Source: Stentor roeselii
Taxonomy: Eukaryota; Ciliophora; Heterotrichea; Heterotrichida; Stentoridae
DNA length: 50,990 bases
Assembly (NCBI GenBank): GCA_006503475.1
Contig: RSEH01000308.1
Span: 1 to 50,990 of the forward strand
Reading direction: 5' to 3'
The position numbers were made by a program, and so were the translations under genes. The first letter of the stretch is position 1. Each line of letters starts with the position of its first letter. Below the pieces are notes generated by a model. The model was not told the origin of the DNA. It ran no database searches and worked only from the letters and a program-made list of their open reading frames with translations. Shown one piece after another: positions 1 to 9,106 of the stretch.

Positions 1-2
1 TT

Positions 3-53
3 GCTATGAAGAACTTGGTGGAAGGTTTTATTGATGGTACAGGGTGGAACTAG
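3..53 (+). CDS. possible 3' end of a gene cut by the left edge
   Basis: A frame enters from the left edge and stays open for 16 codons to a TAG at 51-53, with a plausible mix of residues (it ends ...DGTGWN). It is too short to identify and an open run of this length is common by chance. It would converge on the WD40 gene that follows on the opposite strand. Confidence 0.2.
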   Translation, partial: AMKNLVEGFIDGTGWN

Positions 54-120
54 TTAATAGATTAGGTTTTATTGATTTCTAACCTGGAAAGATTACTTAG
101 ATTAAACCTAATAAAGTTAG

Positions 121-300
121 CTAATTAATGAAGCCTGTGAAAACGAGTGACGATAAAATCAAAGCATCCTTCGAAATAATAAAATTTGTTTCATTTCTAA
201 ATTCTTTCAATCTACTTACATTCAGACCTTCTTCATCAGTTGTTATATCTTTCAGAATAAAATTAGAAGATTCCTCTTTCATGATAATTTTATCACAAGA
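121..300 (-). other. open extension after the WD40 gene (possible last exon)
   Basis: Immediately downstream of the WD40 stop, another minus-strand frame is open for 59 codons to a TAG at 121-123. Its composition is charged and protein-like (for example KEESSNFILKDITTDEEG). Removing the 14 bases at 301-314, which run GT...AG, joins the two frames and would give a 664-residue protein. Intron 14 nt, frameshift or chance are all possible; the other introns in this window are 15 nt. Confidence 0.35.
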
Positions 301-302
301 CT

Positions 303-2129
303 TTAACCAAAAACACAGATACGATTGAAAAAAACCAATCTTAGTAACAATTCATAATTTTCAATAATATAAACAGTAAATTTGCAATCAACAAACACGA
401 AATAGTTTGACTTAAATTGACCTGCCTCAACCAATTGATTATGAGTTGTAATTTGTTTCATATTTCTGATATCTTGCAGAATTAATTTATTCTCAGTAGA
501 ATAAGCTAAAACTTTCCAATCATTAGTCATTCTAATAAAATATATCTGAGCCCACCCAAAATTAAATAGTTTCTTAATTGTTAATCTTTTAGAATCAAGT
601 ATATAAATATTTCCAACTTCTGTTCCGCATAAAATATTTATGCCTTTAAAAGCCAAACTTAATATTTCATAACCAAATGACCGATTACAGACATCTTTCA
701 TTAATTTCAAAGAAAAAATGTTTACTCTGGATGAACCATAGGCTATAATTTCAAGTTTGACTGAAATTGCCAAGCTATTAATATAAAATCTTTTAGATGG
801 ATTTGTAAATACTTCGTTTTCATGATTATCATATACTTCTATTTGAGAACTTGAACCACAAGAAATAATTTTTTTATTTGAAAATAATAAACGACTAATT
901 GGAAATACTGGATTGATCACTCTCAAAAGTTTATGGGGAAGCGCTTTCCATAGTTTTATAGTACCATCATTAGATGCAGAAGCGAATATTTGATCTATTC
1001 TGCAAAAGGCTATAGAATGTATCCTTTCGGAATGTATTTTAAAACTATTCAGAAGTATCATTGTTTGCATACTCACAACTTGAGCATGGCCGTCATTATT
1101 ACCTGTTACCAGTAATTGGATATCTTCTGCTATACAACAACATTTCAAATTTGTTTTAAATTTATTCATTCTGTTAGAGCTATTCGAATTTAAATCAATT
1201 TTATAAATTTCACCCTCTTCACATACGACAAACAGACATAACATAAACTGTTGAAATGATAGGAACTTCACAGATGACAATAAATTTATTGATAATATAA
1301 TTGTATTCTGAAAAATATCCCAAACCCTGATCTTTTTATCATGGTATCCACTTATTATAATGCTATCATCTTTACAAAACTTAATTGAATAGACACTCCC
1401 TCCATTACACTTAAAAACAGTTTTAATCTTTAGAAATTTAAGATTCCACAAGCAAATATTTGAATCATGAGATCCTGAAATTCCGTATCTTGAAGATCTG
1501 TTAACATCAAGACTAATAACTGAGGAATGATGAAAAAATAGACAGGCTTTTTGTTTTAATGTCTCAAAGTCCCAAAGTCGAACTCTTCCATCAATTCCCC
1601 CTGTCATAATAAATGAATTATCAACTGAGAGGAATAGAGATGTTAGAGTTGTTGTGCAATCATCTAGAAAAGTTTTGAAATTTGACTTAAAGTGTTTTTT
1701 TAGGAATTTAAAAGCTGTTATTTCTTTAATTTTTGGTGAATGTAAGAGTTTATTAATTTTTTTTTCAAACTGTGATTGATTGATTCCATAAAATCTCATA
1801 TTTTGAAGGAAGGTGTTTATTGGACCATAATAATAGGATTTATATGAATTTTCAAGTATTTTAAAGCTTTTGTTTACATTTTCTGTTGATTCTAAGCTGT
1901 TTGACACAAGTGCAAGTGAATCAGATAATGAGTCTTTTTTTAATGACTTTATTTGATTTCTTCTTTCGAATATTTTTTCCTTATTATTAAACTCTTCCCT
2001 AGGTATAGAAACTTTTCTTATTTGATGGATTGAAGGACTGATAATGTGGTTTTGTAATTCAGAAGGTGAAATGAGATTATCCAGACAAATGCACTTATAT
2101 TTTTTAGTTTCTGACGTCAGATGTTCCAT
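303..2129 (-). CDS. WD40-repeat protein
   Basis: The 608-residue product has a polar N-terminal part of about 155 residues, then at least six WD40-type repeats: GGIDGRVRLWDFET, SGSHDSNICLWNLK, SGYHDKKIRVWDI, GNNDGHAQVV and SASNDGTIKLWK are the clear blade ends. WD40 propellers are binding platforms, and nothing here points to one pathway. The start is the ATG at 2129, with AT-rich DNA upstream. The frame closes at a TAA at 303-305, but an unusually long open stretch in another frame follows directly (121-300), so the true C-terminus may be longer. The later repeats are degenerate. The family call is firm and the specific role is unknown. Confidence 0.88.
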   Translation of the reverse strand: MEHLTSETKKYKCICLDNLISPSELQNHIISPSIHQIRKVSIPREEFNNKEKIFERRNQIKSLKKDSLSDSLALVSNSLESTENVNKSFKILENSYKSYYYGPINTFLQNMRFYGINQSQFEKKINKLLHSPKIKEITAFKFLKKHFKSNFKTFLDDCTTTLTSLFLSVDNSFIMTGGIDGRVRLWDFETLKQKACLFFHHSSVISLDVNRSSRYGISGSHDSNICLWNLKFLKIKTVFKCNGGSVYSIKFCKDDSIIISGYHDKKIRVWDIFQNTIILSINLLSSVKFLSFQQFMLCLFVVCEEGEIYKIDLNSNSSNRMNKFKTNLKCCCIAEDIQLLVTGNNDGHAQVVSMQTMILLNSFKIHSERIHSIAFCRIDQIFASASNDGTIKLWKALPHKLLRVINPVFPISRLLFSNKKIISCGSSSQIEVYDNHENEVFTNPSKRFYINSLAISVKLEIIAYGSSRVNIFSLKLMKDVCNRSFGYEILSLAFKGINILCGTEVGNIYILDSKRLTIKKLFNFGWAQIYFIRMTNDWKVLAYSTENKLILQDIRNMKQITTHNQLVEAGQFKSNYFVFVDCKFTVYIIENYELLLRLVFFNRICVFG

Positions 2130-3967
2130 TTATTATTATAAGATTGAGTAAATATAAAAATTAACTTAGCAAAACTGTAGTTTCTGTTATATTAAACATT
2201 TATGAGATGACTTAACTGAACTATTCACAATAATTAGAAGAACCGAATCATAGATAAAGATTTCTCAATATCATTTAAACTTGAAGTCGGAAGTTATACT
2301 AGCATCTTTTATTGAAGCCAATCAGCTTGTTCAGCCACGTTCTTGTAAAATCATCTTGAAAATAATCAGATGGCCAGACTTTAAGACTTAATCAGAACTA
2401 AACTTCAAACCCACCCCAAAAAGCTTAGAAGTTTGATAGCTTACCCTTTCTGAAAAGTGAATTCATTAATTAATGATTTCTCTCAAGATATAGCTAAGTC
2501 TTTCGATATAAAATAATCAAATTCAAAAATTGTGTCTTAATATTTACTTTCTGATAATTATGAAATTCAGATTTCTACCATCTGAATCATCAGTCATGGA
2601 TATAAACTGATTTATAATTCTAGAAATTTTGTTTTAAATCTTTCAACATTGATTTTCATATAATGCCTTGAATTCAGCCATCTCATGTTTAACTTGGAAA
2701 TTTTCGGATTTTGATTACTATGGTTCATATTCTTAGGTACCTAGTGACGGCTTGTTAAAACGATTATTCGATTGAAGTCACAACCTGCTTGCTCTTAAAG
2801 ATGAAAATGAACTTTTCTTAGGACCTTAAACACTGTAAATATTTCTGAAGTGAAACTTAGGAACTGTGAAATTATGATTGTTCTTGTTGAATATGTCCTT
2901 ATAAATTGAGAGAAGTAGTCCCAAGCCTCTCAAGAGTAAACTCTGATTTATAATGTCTTTAAAGACTAATTTGATCAGGATGTATTTACGATGACTAAAA
3001 AACTTGCATTCAATAAAACTCTCCAATGTTCAGGAGATTTGACTCTTCTTCTTTTTTCAACACATTCTGTGGTATAACCTTATATTGTCTCAATTTTTGT
3101 GAAAATCCTTTAACTTTAAGGCACTAAGAGCCAGTTTTAAGCAACTTGTTTAAAGTTTCGATTTATCAAGTCCAGGATAATTAGAAATCATATTGAAAGG
3201 CCGAGCTGAAATTTAGAAGCTTCATCACTGTCATGAAAGATGCAAAATCTTTAAAGAAAATTGATCTTGATGTCTTTTTGAGCTATCATAAGCAATCTTC
3301 GCCTTGGAAACATTTTTTAGAACTTAATGACGAAATTTTATAAAAAATTTGAAAATGTCGTACGACATGTGGATTTAAATGAATGTTTAAACAACTCTTG
3401 AATATTTAAGAAGGATAAGAATTCTGGAGATTTTGTTTTAGCTGAATCTTGGATTTGAAAAGTTTCGAGGGTTTGAGAATAATTAATAAATTTTTGGGTT
3501 ATATTCGAGGAATTTTTACGAATAATTTATGAAATAAGTTTATATATTGATTGAATATTTAATATTCTTTGATTAAAATGTTGTTAAAACTATTAGTCTT
3601 TGGGATAATTGATACTTAATACTCATAAGAGTTCATATTTAAATAAAGAGGTGTATAAATACTTTGATATTTAGATAATTGCTGAATTTTTAAATGAATT
3701 CATACTCTACTGAAATTAGAATTTAAAATTGTACAATTAATTTATCAAATTATCATTATATTTTTATGGAGTATTTGAGATTGATTTATTTGTAATAAGG
3801 TTAGATATATAGTTTAGAATAATTAAAGTCTAATCTTCAATCCAAATTTATATTCCATATCATTTCATGTAATTTATATTAAAGCTTATCAATATTACTA
3901 TCTAAAAATCCATCTAGAAATCATCATAAAATCCAAAAAACTTCAAATTAACCTCATTTTTAATAAA
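2130..3967. other. gene-poor stretch, 1.8 kb
   Basis: AT-rich DNA dense in stops in all frames. I see no complete gene. The part from about 2990 to 3345 on the plus strand looks like eroded coding sequence, with short protein-like runs broken by stops; the best run is listed separately. The last tens of bases must hold the promoter of the first glutathione S-transferase gene. Confidence 0.6.
3197..3343 (+). other. coding-like open patch, possible gene relic
   Basis: A 48-codon open run with balanced charged and hydrophobic residues (LDVFLSYHKQSSPWKHFLE), ending at a TAA. An ATG lies at 3233. Upstream, the same region shows other short protein-like runs in shifting frames, as expected of a decayed gene. 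I do not recognise the family. Confidence 0.25.
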
Positions 3968-4633
3968 ATGTCAGAACTAAAAGTATACGGCTACCTCCCA
4001 TCACAGCCAATGCGATCAGTCCTCGCATACTTAAAACTTTCCAGCATCGAGTACACACAAGTGACGATAGTTCCAATAAAAGGCGAGCACCTTTCAGAAG
4101 ACTATAAAAAAATCAACCCATTTCAAGCAATTCCATCAATAGTGCACGGAGACTACAACTTATGGGAAAGTGTAGCAATCGTGACATACCTATCAGAAGT
4201 GTATGATGTTGAAAACTCTTGGTACCCAAAAGACTTAAAAATCAGAGGCAGAATCAACGCTTATTTACATTGGCACCATCAAGGTATTAGAGAACCTTGC
4301 ATGGATTATCTGAATGCAAAGATTATTGGCCCTAAATACCTCGGACTCCCTGAAATCACTGAAGAACAAGAAGAAAAATTAAGGATTAGACTTAATCAAA
4401 TGTTGGATGATCTCAAGTGGACTCTTTCAGAAACTCGATATGCAGCAAGAACTTTTAATCCGACTATGGCTGATATTTTTACTTTTAATGAATTGACTTT
4501 AGTGGTTGCAAGAAAGTTCTTTAGGTTGGAGGATCATCCTGAGGTAAAATCATGGTATTTGGAAATTGGAGCGATACCTGTTGTTAAAGAACTGACAGAT
4601 CAATGTTTTGAATACTTATTATCAAGAGCTTAA
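3968..4633 (+). CDS. glutathione S-transferase, theta-like (copy 1)
   Basis: A 221-residue two-domain GST. The N-terminal thioredoxin-like half carries the theta-class SQPxRSVL motif with the likely catalytic Ser12. Pro56 (INPFQAIPS) fits the cis-proline loop, and Glu67-Ser68 (LWESVAI) fits the glutathione-binding pair. The helical C-terminal half starts near residue 90. The length is normal for the family. Such enzymes conjugate or otherwise use glutathione in the cytosol; substrate cannot be read from sequence. The start ATG follows an AT-rich leader (TTTTTAATAAA), and the ATG context is nearly repeated in copy 2. A very similar gene follows after 196 bases in the same direction, a tandem duplication. 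Confidence 0.93.
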   Translation: MSELKVYGYLPSQPMRSVLAYLKLSSIEYTQVTIVPIKGEHLSEDYKKINPFQAIPSIVHGDYNLWESVAIVTYLSEVYDVENSWYPKDLKIRGRINAYLHWHHQGIREPCMDYLNAKIIGPKYLGLPEITEEQEEKLRIRLNQMLDDLKWTLSETRYAARTFNPTMADIFTFNELTLVVARKFFRLEDHPEVKSWYLEIGAIPVVKELTDQCFEYLLSRA

Positions 4634-4829
4634 CGGGATAGATTCATAGATTAGTTTTGAGTGTTTTTGGATTTGGAATAAAGGTGGGATTAAGAATGAA
4701 TGTGAGTTAAAAGAAAATAAAATTTAAATTATGAATTGGAAGTTTTCATGTGGGAGACTTTTTATGAAATTTAAAGAAAAGTTGTTATTTTAGAGTTATC
4801 GTGCTGGTTTAATTAATAAAATCTAATAA

Positions 4830-5495
4830 ATGTCTGATCTAAAAGTCTATGGCTACATTTTATCACAACCTACAAGATCCGTGCTCTCATACTTAAAACT
4901 TTCAAATATCGACTACACCCTAATAACAACTCTAACATTTATGCGAGGCGATATCTACACCGAAGAATTTACTAAAATAAACCCATTTCAGACAGTTCCA
5001 GCAATAGTCCATGGAGATTACAACCTTTGGGAAAGTGTTGCTATTGTGACTTACCTCTCCGAAACATACGACATTGACAACTCTTTATATCCAAAAGATT
5101 TAAAAATTCGAGGCAGAATAAATTCTTTCTTGCATTGGCATCATCAAGGAATCAGAGAACCTTGCATTGATTATCTTGTTGGAAAAATTGTTGGTCCTAA
5201 GTATTTGGGTCGACAAGAAATGACTGAAGAGCAGGAGGCTAAGGTTAAAGAAAGATTTAATCAAATGCTTGATGATCTTAAATGGGTCTTGTCGGAAACT
5301 CGATATGTGGCGAGAACTAATCATTATACGATAGCTGATTTCTTTGTGTATAATGAATTGAGTGTTGTTGTACTTTTGAAGATGCTTTGTTTAGATGATC
5401 ATCCTGAAATTAAGGCTTGGTATGAGGAGATTGGAGAGAATCCTTGTATTAAAGAACTTACTGATGAATGTATCAAATTCATTGTGAATATTTAG
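4830..5495 (+). CDS. glutathione S-transferase, theta-like (copy 2)
   Basis: A 221-residue paralogue of the preceding gene, aligned end to end apart from a small length shift near residues 36-40. It keeps Ser12 in LSQPTRSVL, the cis-proline region (INPFQTVPA, Pro57) and Glu68-Ser69 in LWESVAI. The block from about residue 62 to 125 is almost unchanged between copies, while the hydrophobic-substrate region near the C-terminus (residues about 165-215) differs most. This suggests shared glutathione chemistry and diverging substrate preference (inference). It ends at TAG and converges on a minus-strand coiled-coil gene 65 bases away. Confidence 0.93.
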   Translation: MSDLKVYGYILSQPTRSVLSYLKLSNIDYTLITTLTFMRGDIYTEEFTKINPFQTVPAIVHGDYNLWESVAIVTYLSETYDIDNSLYPKDLKIRGRINSFLHWHHQGIREPCIDYLVGKIVGPKYLGRQEMTEEQEAKVKERFNQMLDDLKWVLSETRYVARTNHYTIADFFVYNELSVVVLLKMLCLDDHPEIKAWYEEIGENPCIKELTDECIKFIVNI

Positions 5496-5560
5496 AGAGT
5501 ATTTAGTAATTTAGTTAGAATTCATCTAAACTTCACCCAAATACTGATAATTTAATATTA

Positions 5561-6268
5561 CTAAATAATTTGTTTTATTTTTCGGCTTGTAGAATATGCT
5601 AGAATCGTAGGAAAATCTTGATTTTTTTCCTGATTTTTCTTAACCTTCAACTCATCATGCTTCAACTTTGAAAGTCTTTGTTGTCTTTCTTCCATTTCCT
5701 TAAATTTCTTCTCATTTTTTATCTGAACTTTAAGTTCTTTTTGCTGCAACTTTTTAATATCCGCTAAAGCTTTAACCCTTTTTCTTTCCTGAATTTGTTT
5801 ATTCTTCTCAATATTCCATTTCAAGAAATTTTCCTTAGCCTCTTCTTCCAAAGCATTTTTATCATGAGCTTCTTTTTCTTTAATCCTTTCAGCCTTTTGT
5901 TTTTTTTTCATTTCAAAGATTTTCTTTTTTTTTTGAAGTTGTTTTTTCATAAGTTTAAGTTCTTCCAAAGAATATTTTGGAGAGTCTTCAATTTCGAAAT
6001 CATTTGAATACTCATTTTCACTTTCTAGAATTTTAATCTTTTGAAGTGATTTGGATCTTGGATTATTATGAATTTTTAGTGCTTTGAGGTATTCTTCATC
6101 ACTGATCTTGAATTTTTTCCCAGGTATCAATTTCGACTGATCCTAAATATTTTTTACAATTTCACAGATAGTGAAGTGAAATTTAACAACTGAAAGCGAT
6201 CGAGGCTTTGGAGGGTTAAAATAAACTTCATGAGCTTCGTATTTTTCCTTAAAGTAAACAAGTGCCAT
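5561..6268 (-). CDS. coiled-coil protein with one 15-nt intron
   Basis: Two exons, 6268-6158 and 6142-5561, separated by a 15-nt intron, give a 230-residue protein. The evidence for splicing: exon 2 alone has no ATG start and is preceded by an in-frame TAG, whereas removing GTAAAAAATATTTAG joins it in frame to a 37-codon exon starting MALVYFKEKYEAHEVYF. Residues about 90-200 are a highly charged Lys/Glu coiled coil, with a FLKWNIEKNKQ stretch that loosely recalls CCDC34-type proteins. A cytoskeletal or ciliary role is possible but not shown. Its start lies 41 bases from the end of the next gene on the same strand. Confidence 0.75.
6143..6157 (-). other. 15-nt intron
   Basis: Sense sequence GTAAAAAATATTTAG, phase 0. 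If retained it would place TAG in frame. It matches the three other 15-nt introns in the window in length and in its GTAA...AG form. Confidence 0.85.
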
Positions 6269-6309
6269 GTAATTATTAATATGACGAGGTAGTTATTCAA
6301 GGCTTTAGA

Positions 6310-8052
6310 CTACCCAAAGCTGAAAATTTTTTTGCGAGAAGTGAGAGCTGAATTGATTCTAGTCCTTTGAGTTGAATGAGAGTCAGGTTTCTTTTGGATT
6401 TCTAAAGAAACATTTGCTTTCACAGACGATGCTTTGATGATAGTTCCTAAAACTTCGATAAGTTCACTTCTTTCAAAAGTCACATCTTTATGCTTCACTA
6501 CTCTTGTCCTAAGCTTTTTCCCTGAAAAGCCTTTTTTGATCCAATGACTTTTATCAGTTTCAGTTGCTGCATGATTCGGTTTGTTTTCTTCGTTTTTTTC
6601 AATGATTTTGTTCCAGTTCATCCCTTTGGACTCTTCTTCATCGTTTACAAGAAGGCTGAAAACAATGTAAATGCCTTCAAGGAGCTCTTTCGTGACAGTC
6701 CTTTGAGTAGAAGTCTCGCTTTGAAGTTTCTTGTAAGCCCTTTCAAACCTTTCAGATTGTGCTGAGAAGTTAATGAGTTCCTTATCAAATATTTCCCTGT
6801 CATTTTTCATGCGACTTTTCACGTCTTCAAGTCCATTTCTAAGGATTTCTAAAAATACTTCAGTTTGACGTTCATTTGACCTGATTTCTTCTTTGAACCT
6901 ATGAAGATCTTCATGAAAAGTGCTTTGAAATGCTTTGTTTTGAAGAGAAATGTCAGGAAGAAGGTAGTCGGTTTGACTGACAGTTTTATGTAAAGTGACT
7001 TGTTGAGGTTCTTCACTTTCTTCATCGAATTTGAAACTGTTTTTAGAATTAATTCTTTCTAGTTTTTTTAAGTCTCCTGTATATCGGAAGTCGTTTGACC
7101 TTTTAATCATTCTTTGATTTGACCCAATGGCTCTTTTGAAAATTTCTTCTATTGTGCTTGACTCGCCGATTGAAGAACTCGCCATCGACTCTTTAATCAG
7201 CAACTCTTCGAAAAAGTTAAATTTTCTTAAAAAGTTCTTATCAGGGATACTGTAAAAATTGTCACTTATACTCGCTTGGATCTCTTTAGGAAGATAAACA
7301 TCCAGGTACCTAAAAATTTCATGGATTTTATCTTCATTTTTTTTAGTTTTTTCTATCAAGTTAACGATTTTCGTGTTAATTTTTGAAGTTTCAGCGAAAA
7401 GATGCTCATTTTCGATTTTTTCATGAGAGAGTTTTTGTAGTTTCATCATGATTTCACTTATTTGCACTCGTGTTTTTTCGATGAAATTTTGAGAAGAACT
7501 GAGTTTTTGAGTGACTTCCACGATTTGTCCTGAAACTGAATCGAATTTCGCTTGTGACTGAAAATTTTCAGTTAAAACTTTACTGAGCTTAGTTGAAAAG
7601 TCTTCTTTATTTGACTCGAGATACTTTGTTAAAAAGTCAGCCTGTGAGTTAAGAGAATTCGACAAGATAGAGACTTGTTGATCGAATTCTTCATTTCTTT
7701 TAACGATTCCTTCAAGTCTTTTATCTAAAGAACTCAACTCACATGAAGTCTTTTCAAATGCGAGGCCCGCTTTAGTAAGACGAGACTCTTGAGTAGCTTC
7801 TGCTTCAGCGATTTTAACATTTAAAGTCCTGATATGATTTTCCATGTCTTCCATCCAACCCGACTTTTCCTTACCAAAGCCAAGTAAAGTTTCAATATTG
7901 TTAAGTTTTTCTTCAAATATTTTACTTTGTTTTTTCAAGTGAATCACTTTTTCTCTTTCTTTTGAAAGTCGTTGAATGGTTGGTTCAATAAGCTCTAAAA
8001 TTGTTTTTCTCATGCGAGTTTCAAACTCGTACCATTTGAATTCTTCTGACAT
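6310..8052 (-). CDS. long coiled-coil protein
   Basis: 580 residues, starting at the ATG at 8052 (MSEEFKWYEF). The frame is open 33 codons further upstream, but that stretch would run into the divergent neighbour and has no better start. Residues about 30-290 are predicted by eye to form long coiled coils with heptad-like hydrophobics. A serine-rich linker follows (near 290-360), then a further coiled coil and a basic C-terminus (HSTQRTRINSALTSRKKIF). No catalytic motif is visible. It could be a structural cytoskeletal or basal-body protein, but this is not proven. It shares a 43-base divergent promoter with the next gene. Confidence 0.8.
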   Translation of the reverse strand: MSEEFKWYEFETRMRKTILELIEPTIQRLSKEREKVIHLKKQSKIFEEKLNNIETLLGFGKEKSGWMEDMENHIRTLNVKIAEAEATQESRLTKAGLAFEKTSCELSSLDKRLEGIVKRNEEFDQQVSILSNSLNSQADFLTKYLESNKEDFSTKLSKVLTENFQSQAKFDSVSGQIVEVTQKLSSSQNFIEKTRVQISEIMMKLQKLSHEKIENEHLFAETSKINTKIVNLIEKTKKNEDKIHEIFRYLDVYLPKEIQASISDNFYSIPDKNFLRKFNFFEELLIKESMASSSIGESSTIEEIFKRAIGSNQRMIKRSNDFRYTGDLKKLERINSKNSFKFDEESEEPQQVTLHKTVSQTDYLLPDISLQNKAFQSTFHEDLHRFKEEIRSNERQTEVFLEILRNGLEDVKSRMKNDREIFDKELINFSAQSERFERAYKKLQSETSTQRTVTKELLEGIYIVFSLLVNDEEESKGMNWNKIIEKNEENKPNHAATETDKSHWIKKGFSGKKLRTRVVKHKDVTFERSELIEVLGTIIKASSVKANVSLEIQKKPDSHSTQRTRINSALTSRKKIFSFG

Positions 8053-8095
8053 AATAATAACGATTTTAAATTTAAGGTTATAACTTCTTATTAAA
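8053..8095. promoter_or_regulatory. 43-base bidirectional promoter region
   Basis: The only DNA between two divergent ATGs. It is almost pure A/T and must include both 5' leaders and both promoters unless promoter signals lie inside the genes. No recognisable TATA-type motif can be singled out in such AT-rich sequence. Confidence 0.6.
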
Positions 8096-9091
8096 ATGAA
8101 TGAACAGCTTGAGAAACTTTTCGGGCCGAATTTCAAATTAAAAGAAATCAACTCTTCTCAGACAACATCTCTGATGGGTATCTTGGCGGGGAACATCTTA
8201 GAGTCAAATCGAGTTTTCACTTATTTAAAGTCAGAGCTGGAACTTTACTACAAAGAAAAAAATCGACCATTGAAATTTCAAAGTCTTTTTCCACACAAGT
8301 CATTGATATGGAAAGACACTTTTTACTCAACTCTTCATAGTCTGTTGAATGAAATCGTTTATACTTTAGACGCGGCTATCAAGGACTCCCTGATAAACAA
8401 AGTGTATAAATGGTATGTCGAGAAATCCCAACGGCAACTCACAGTAGTCCAGCCGTTATCCCCTCAGAAGATCCGAGACACTACAAAGTACCCTTTGATC
8501 CTTCAACAGATTGAAAGCACATCAGCGCCAGAACTTCCAATTTATCTTCCAAAACTTCCAAACACATCAAAAATGTTAAAACCTTCAGAGTCCTTAAAGT
8601 CCACAGACTCCTTATCAGACATCTTCAGCAAGCCTCAAACTGCTGGAAGCATTTCTTGTTCTCCAGTTCGAAAGAGAAGGTCAAAATATTTACTGAAACT
8701 TGTTCAGAAGTCTAAAGATCGTCCTGTTTTTCTTGACTTTCGAGCTTCTTCTGTCGGAAATGAAACTATGAGGACTACAAACTTCACTGATAGAGATTTT
8801 GCTCAGAAGTCGTTAATTGGACGTGATGTTGAAGGAAGGGCTTGTAGTCAACCGAAAGTCGCTTTTCAGACTCGAGATCAAATGGCTGAAGTCATGATGG
8901 TTAAGAGAAGACTTGCAAGTCAACAGATGACCCTTCCTGTCAGGGTTCTGGAGAGTGGACTTGTTTTTGCTGATTTTTCTAGTGATTTGGTACCTCCGCA
9001 TCAACTTCCGAGGGGAGGGGAACTACTGCTTCATGACCCTTCTGCGAAGAAGGATGGGAAGAAAAAGAGGAAAAAAGGGAAAAAAGGATGA
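8096..9091 (+). CDS. unidentified protein with a polybasic tail
   Basis: 331 residues, no signal peptide or membrane segment. The first 115 residues look folded and helical (FTYLKSELELYYKEKNRP), followed by a Ser/Pro/Lys-rich region. A conserved-looking C-terminal block (LPVRVLESGLVFADFSSDL, then LPRGGELLLHDP) ends in a run of lysines and glycines. I do not recognise the family. It stops at TGA, confirmed by a second in-frame TAA three codons later, and the NEK-like kinase starts only 15 bases downstream on the same strand. It diverges from a coiled-coil gene, which hints at shared control, but no function follows from that. Confidence 0.75.
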   Translation: MNEQLEKLFGPNFKLKEINSSQTTSLMGILAGNILESNRVFTYLKSELELYYKEKNRPLKFQSLFPHKSLIWKDTFYSTLHSLLNEIVYTLDAAIKDSLINKVYKWYVEKSQRQLTVVQPLSPQKIRDTTKYPLILQQIESTSAPELPIYLPKLPNTSKMLKPSESLKSTDSLSDIFSKPQTAGSISCSPVRKRRSKYLLKLVQKSKDRPVFLDFRASSVGNETMRTTNFTDRDFAQKSLIGRDVEGRACSQPKVAFQTRDQMAEVMMVKRRLASQQMTLPVRVLESGLVFADFSSDLVPPHQLPRGGELLLHDPSAKKDGKKKRKKGKKG

Positions 9092-9106
9092 AGTGTTTAA
9101 ATAATT

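Noticed and set aside
2826-3026. 66-codon minus-strand frame
   Set aside because: Its composition is unremarkable, it matches nothing I know, and the plus strand over part of it looks more like eroded coding sequence.
8053-8151. N-terminal extension of the minus-strand coiled-coil protein
   Set aside because: It overlaps the start of the divergent gene and begins at a non-ATG codon; the ATG at 8052 is a better start.
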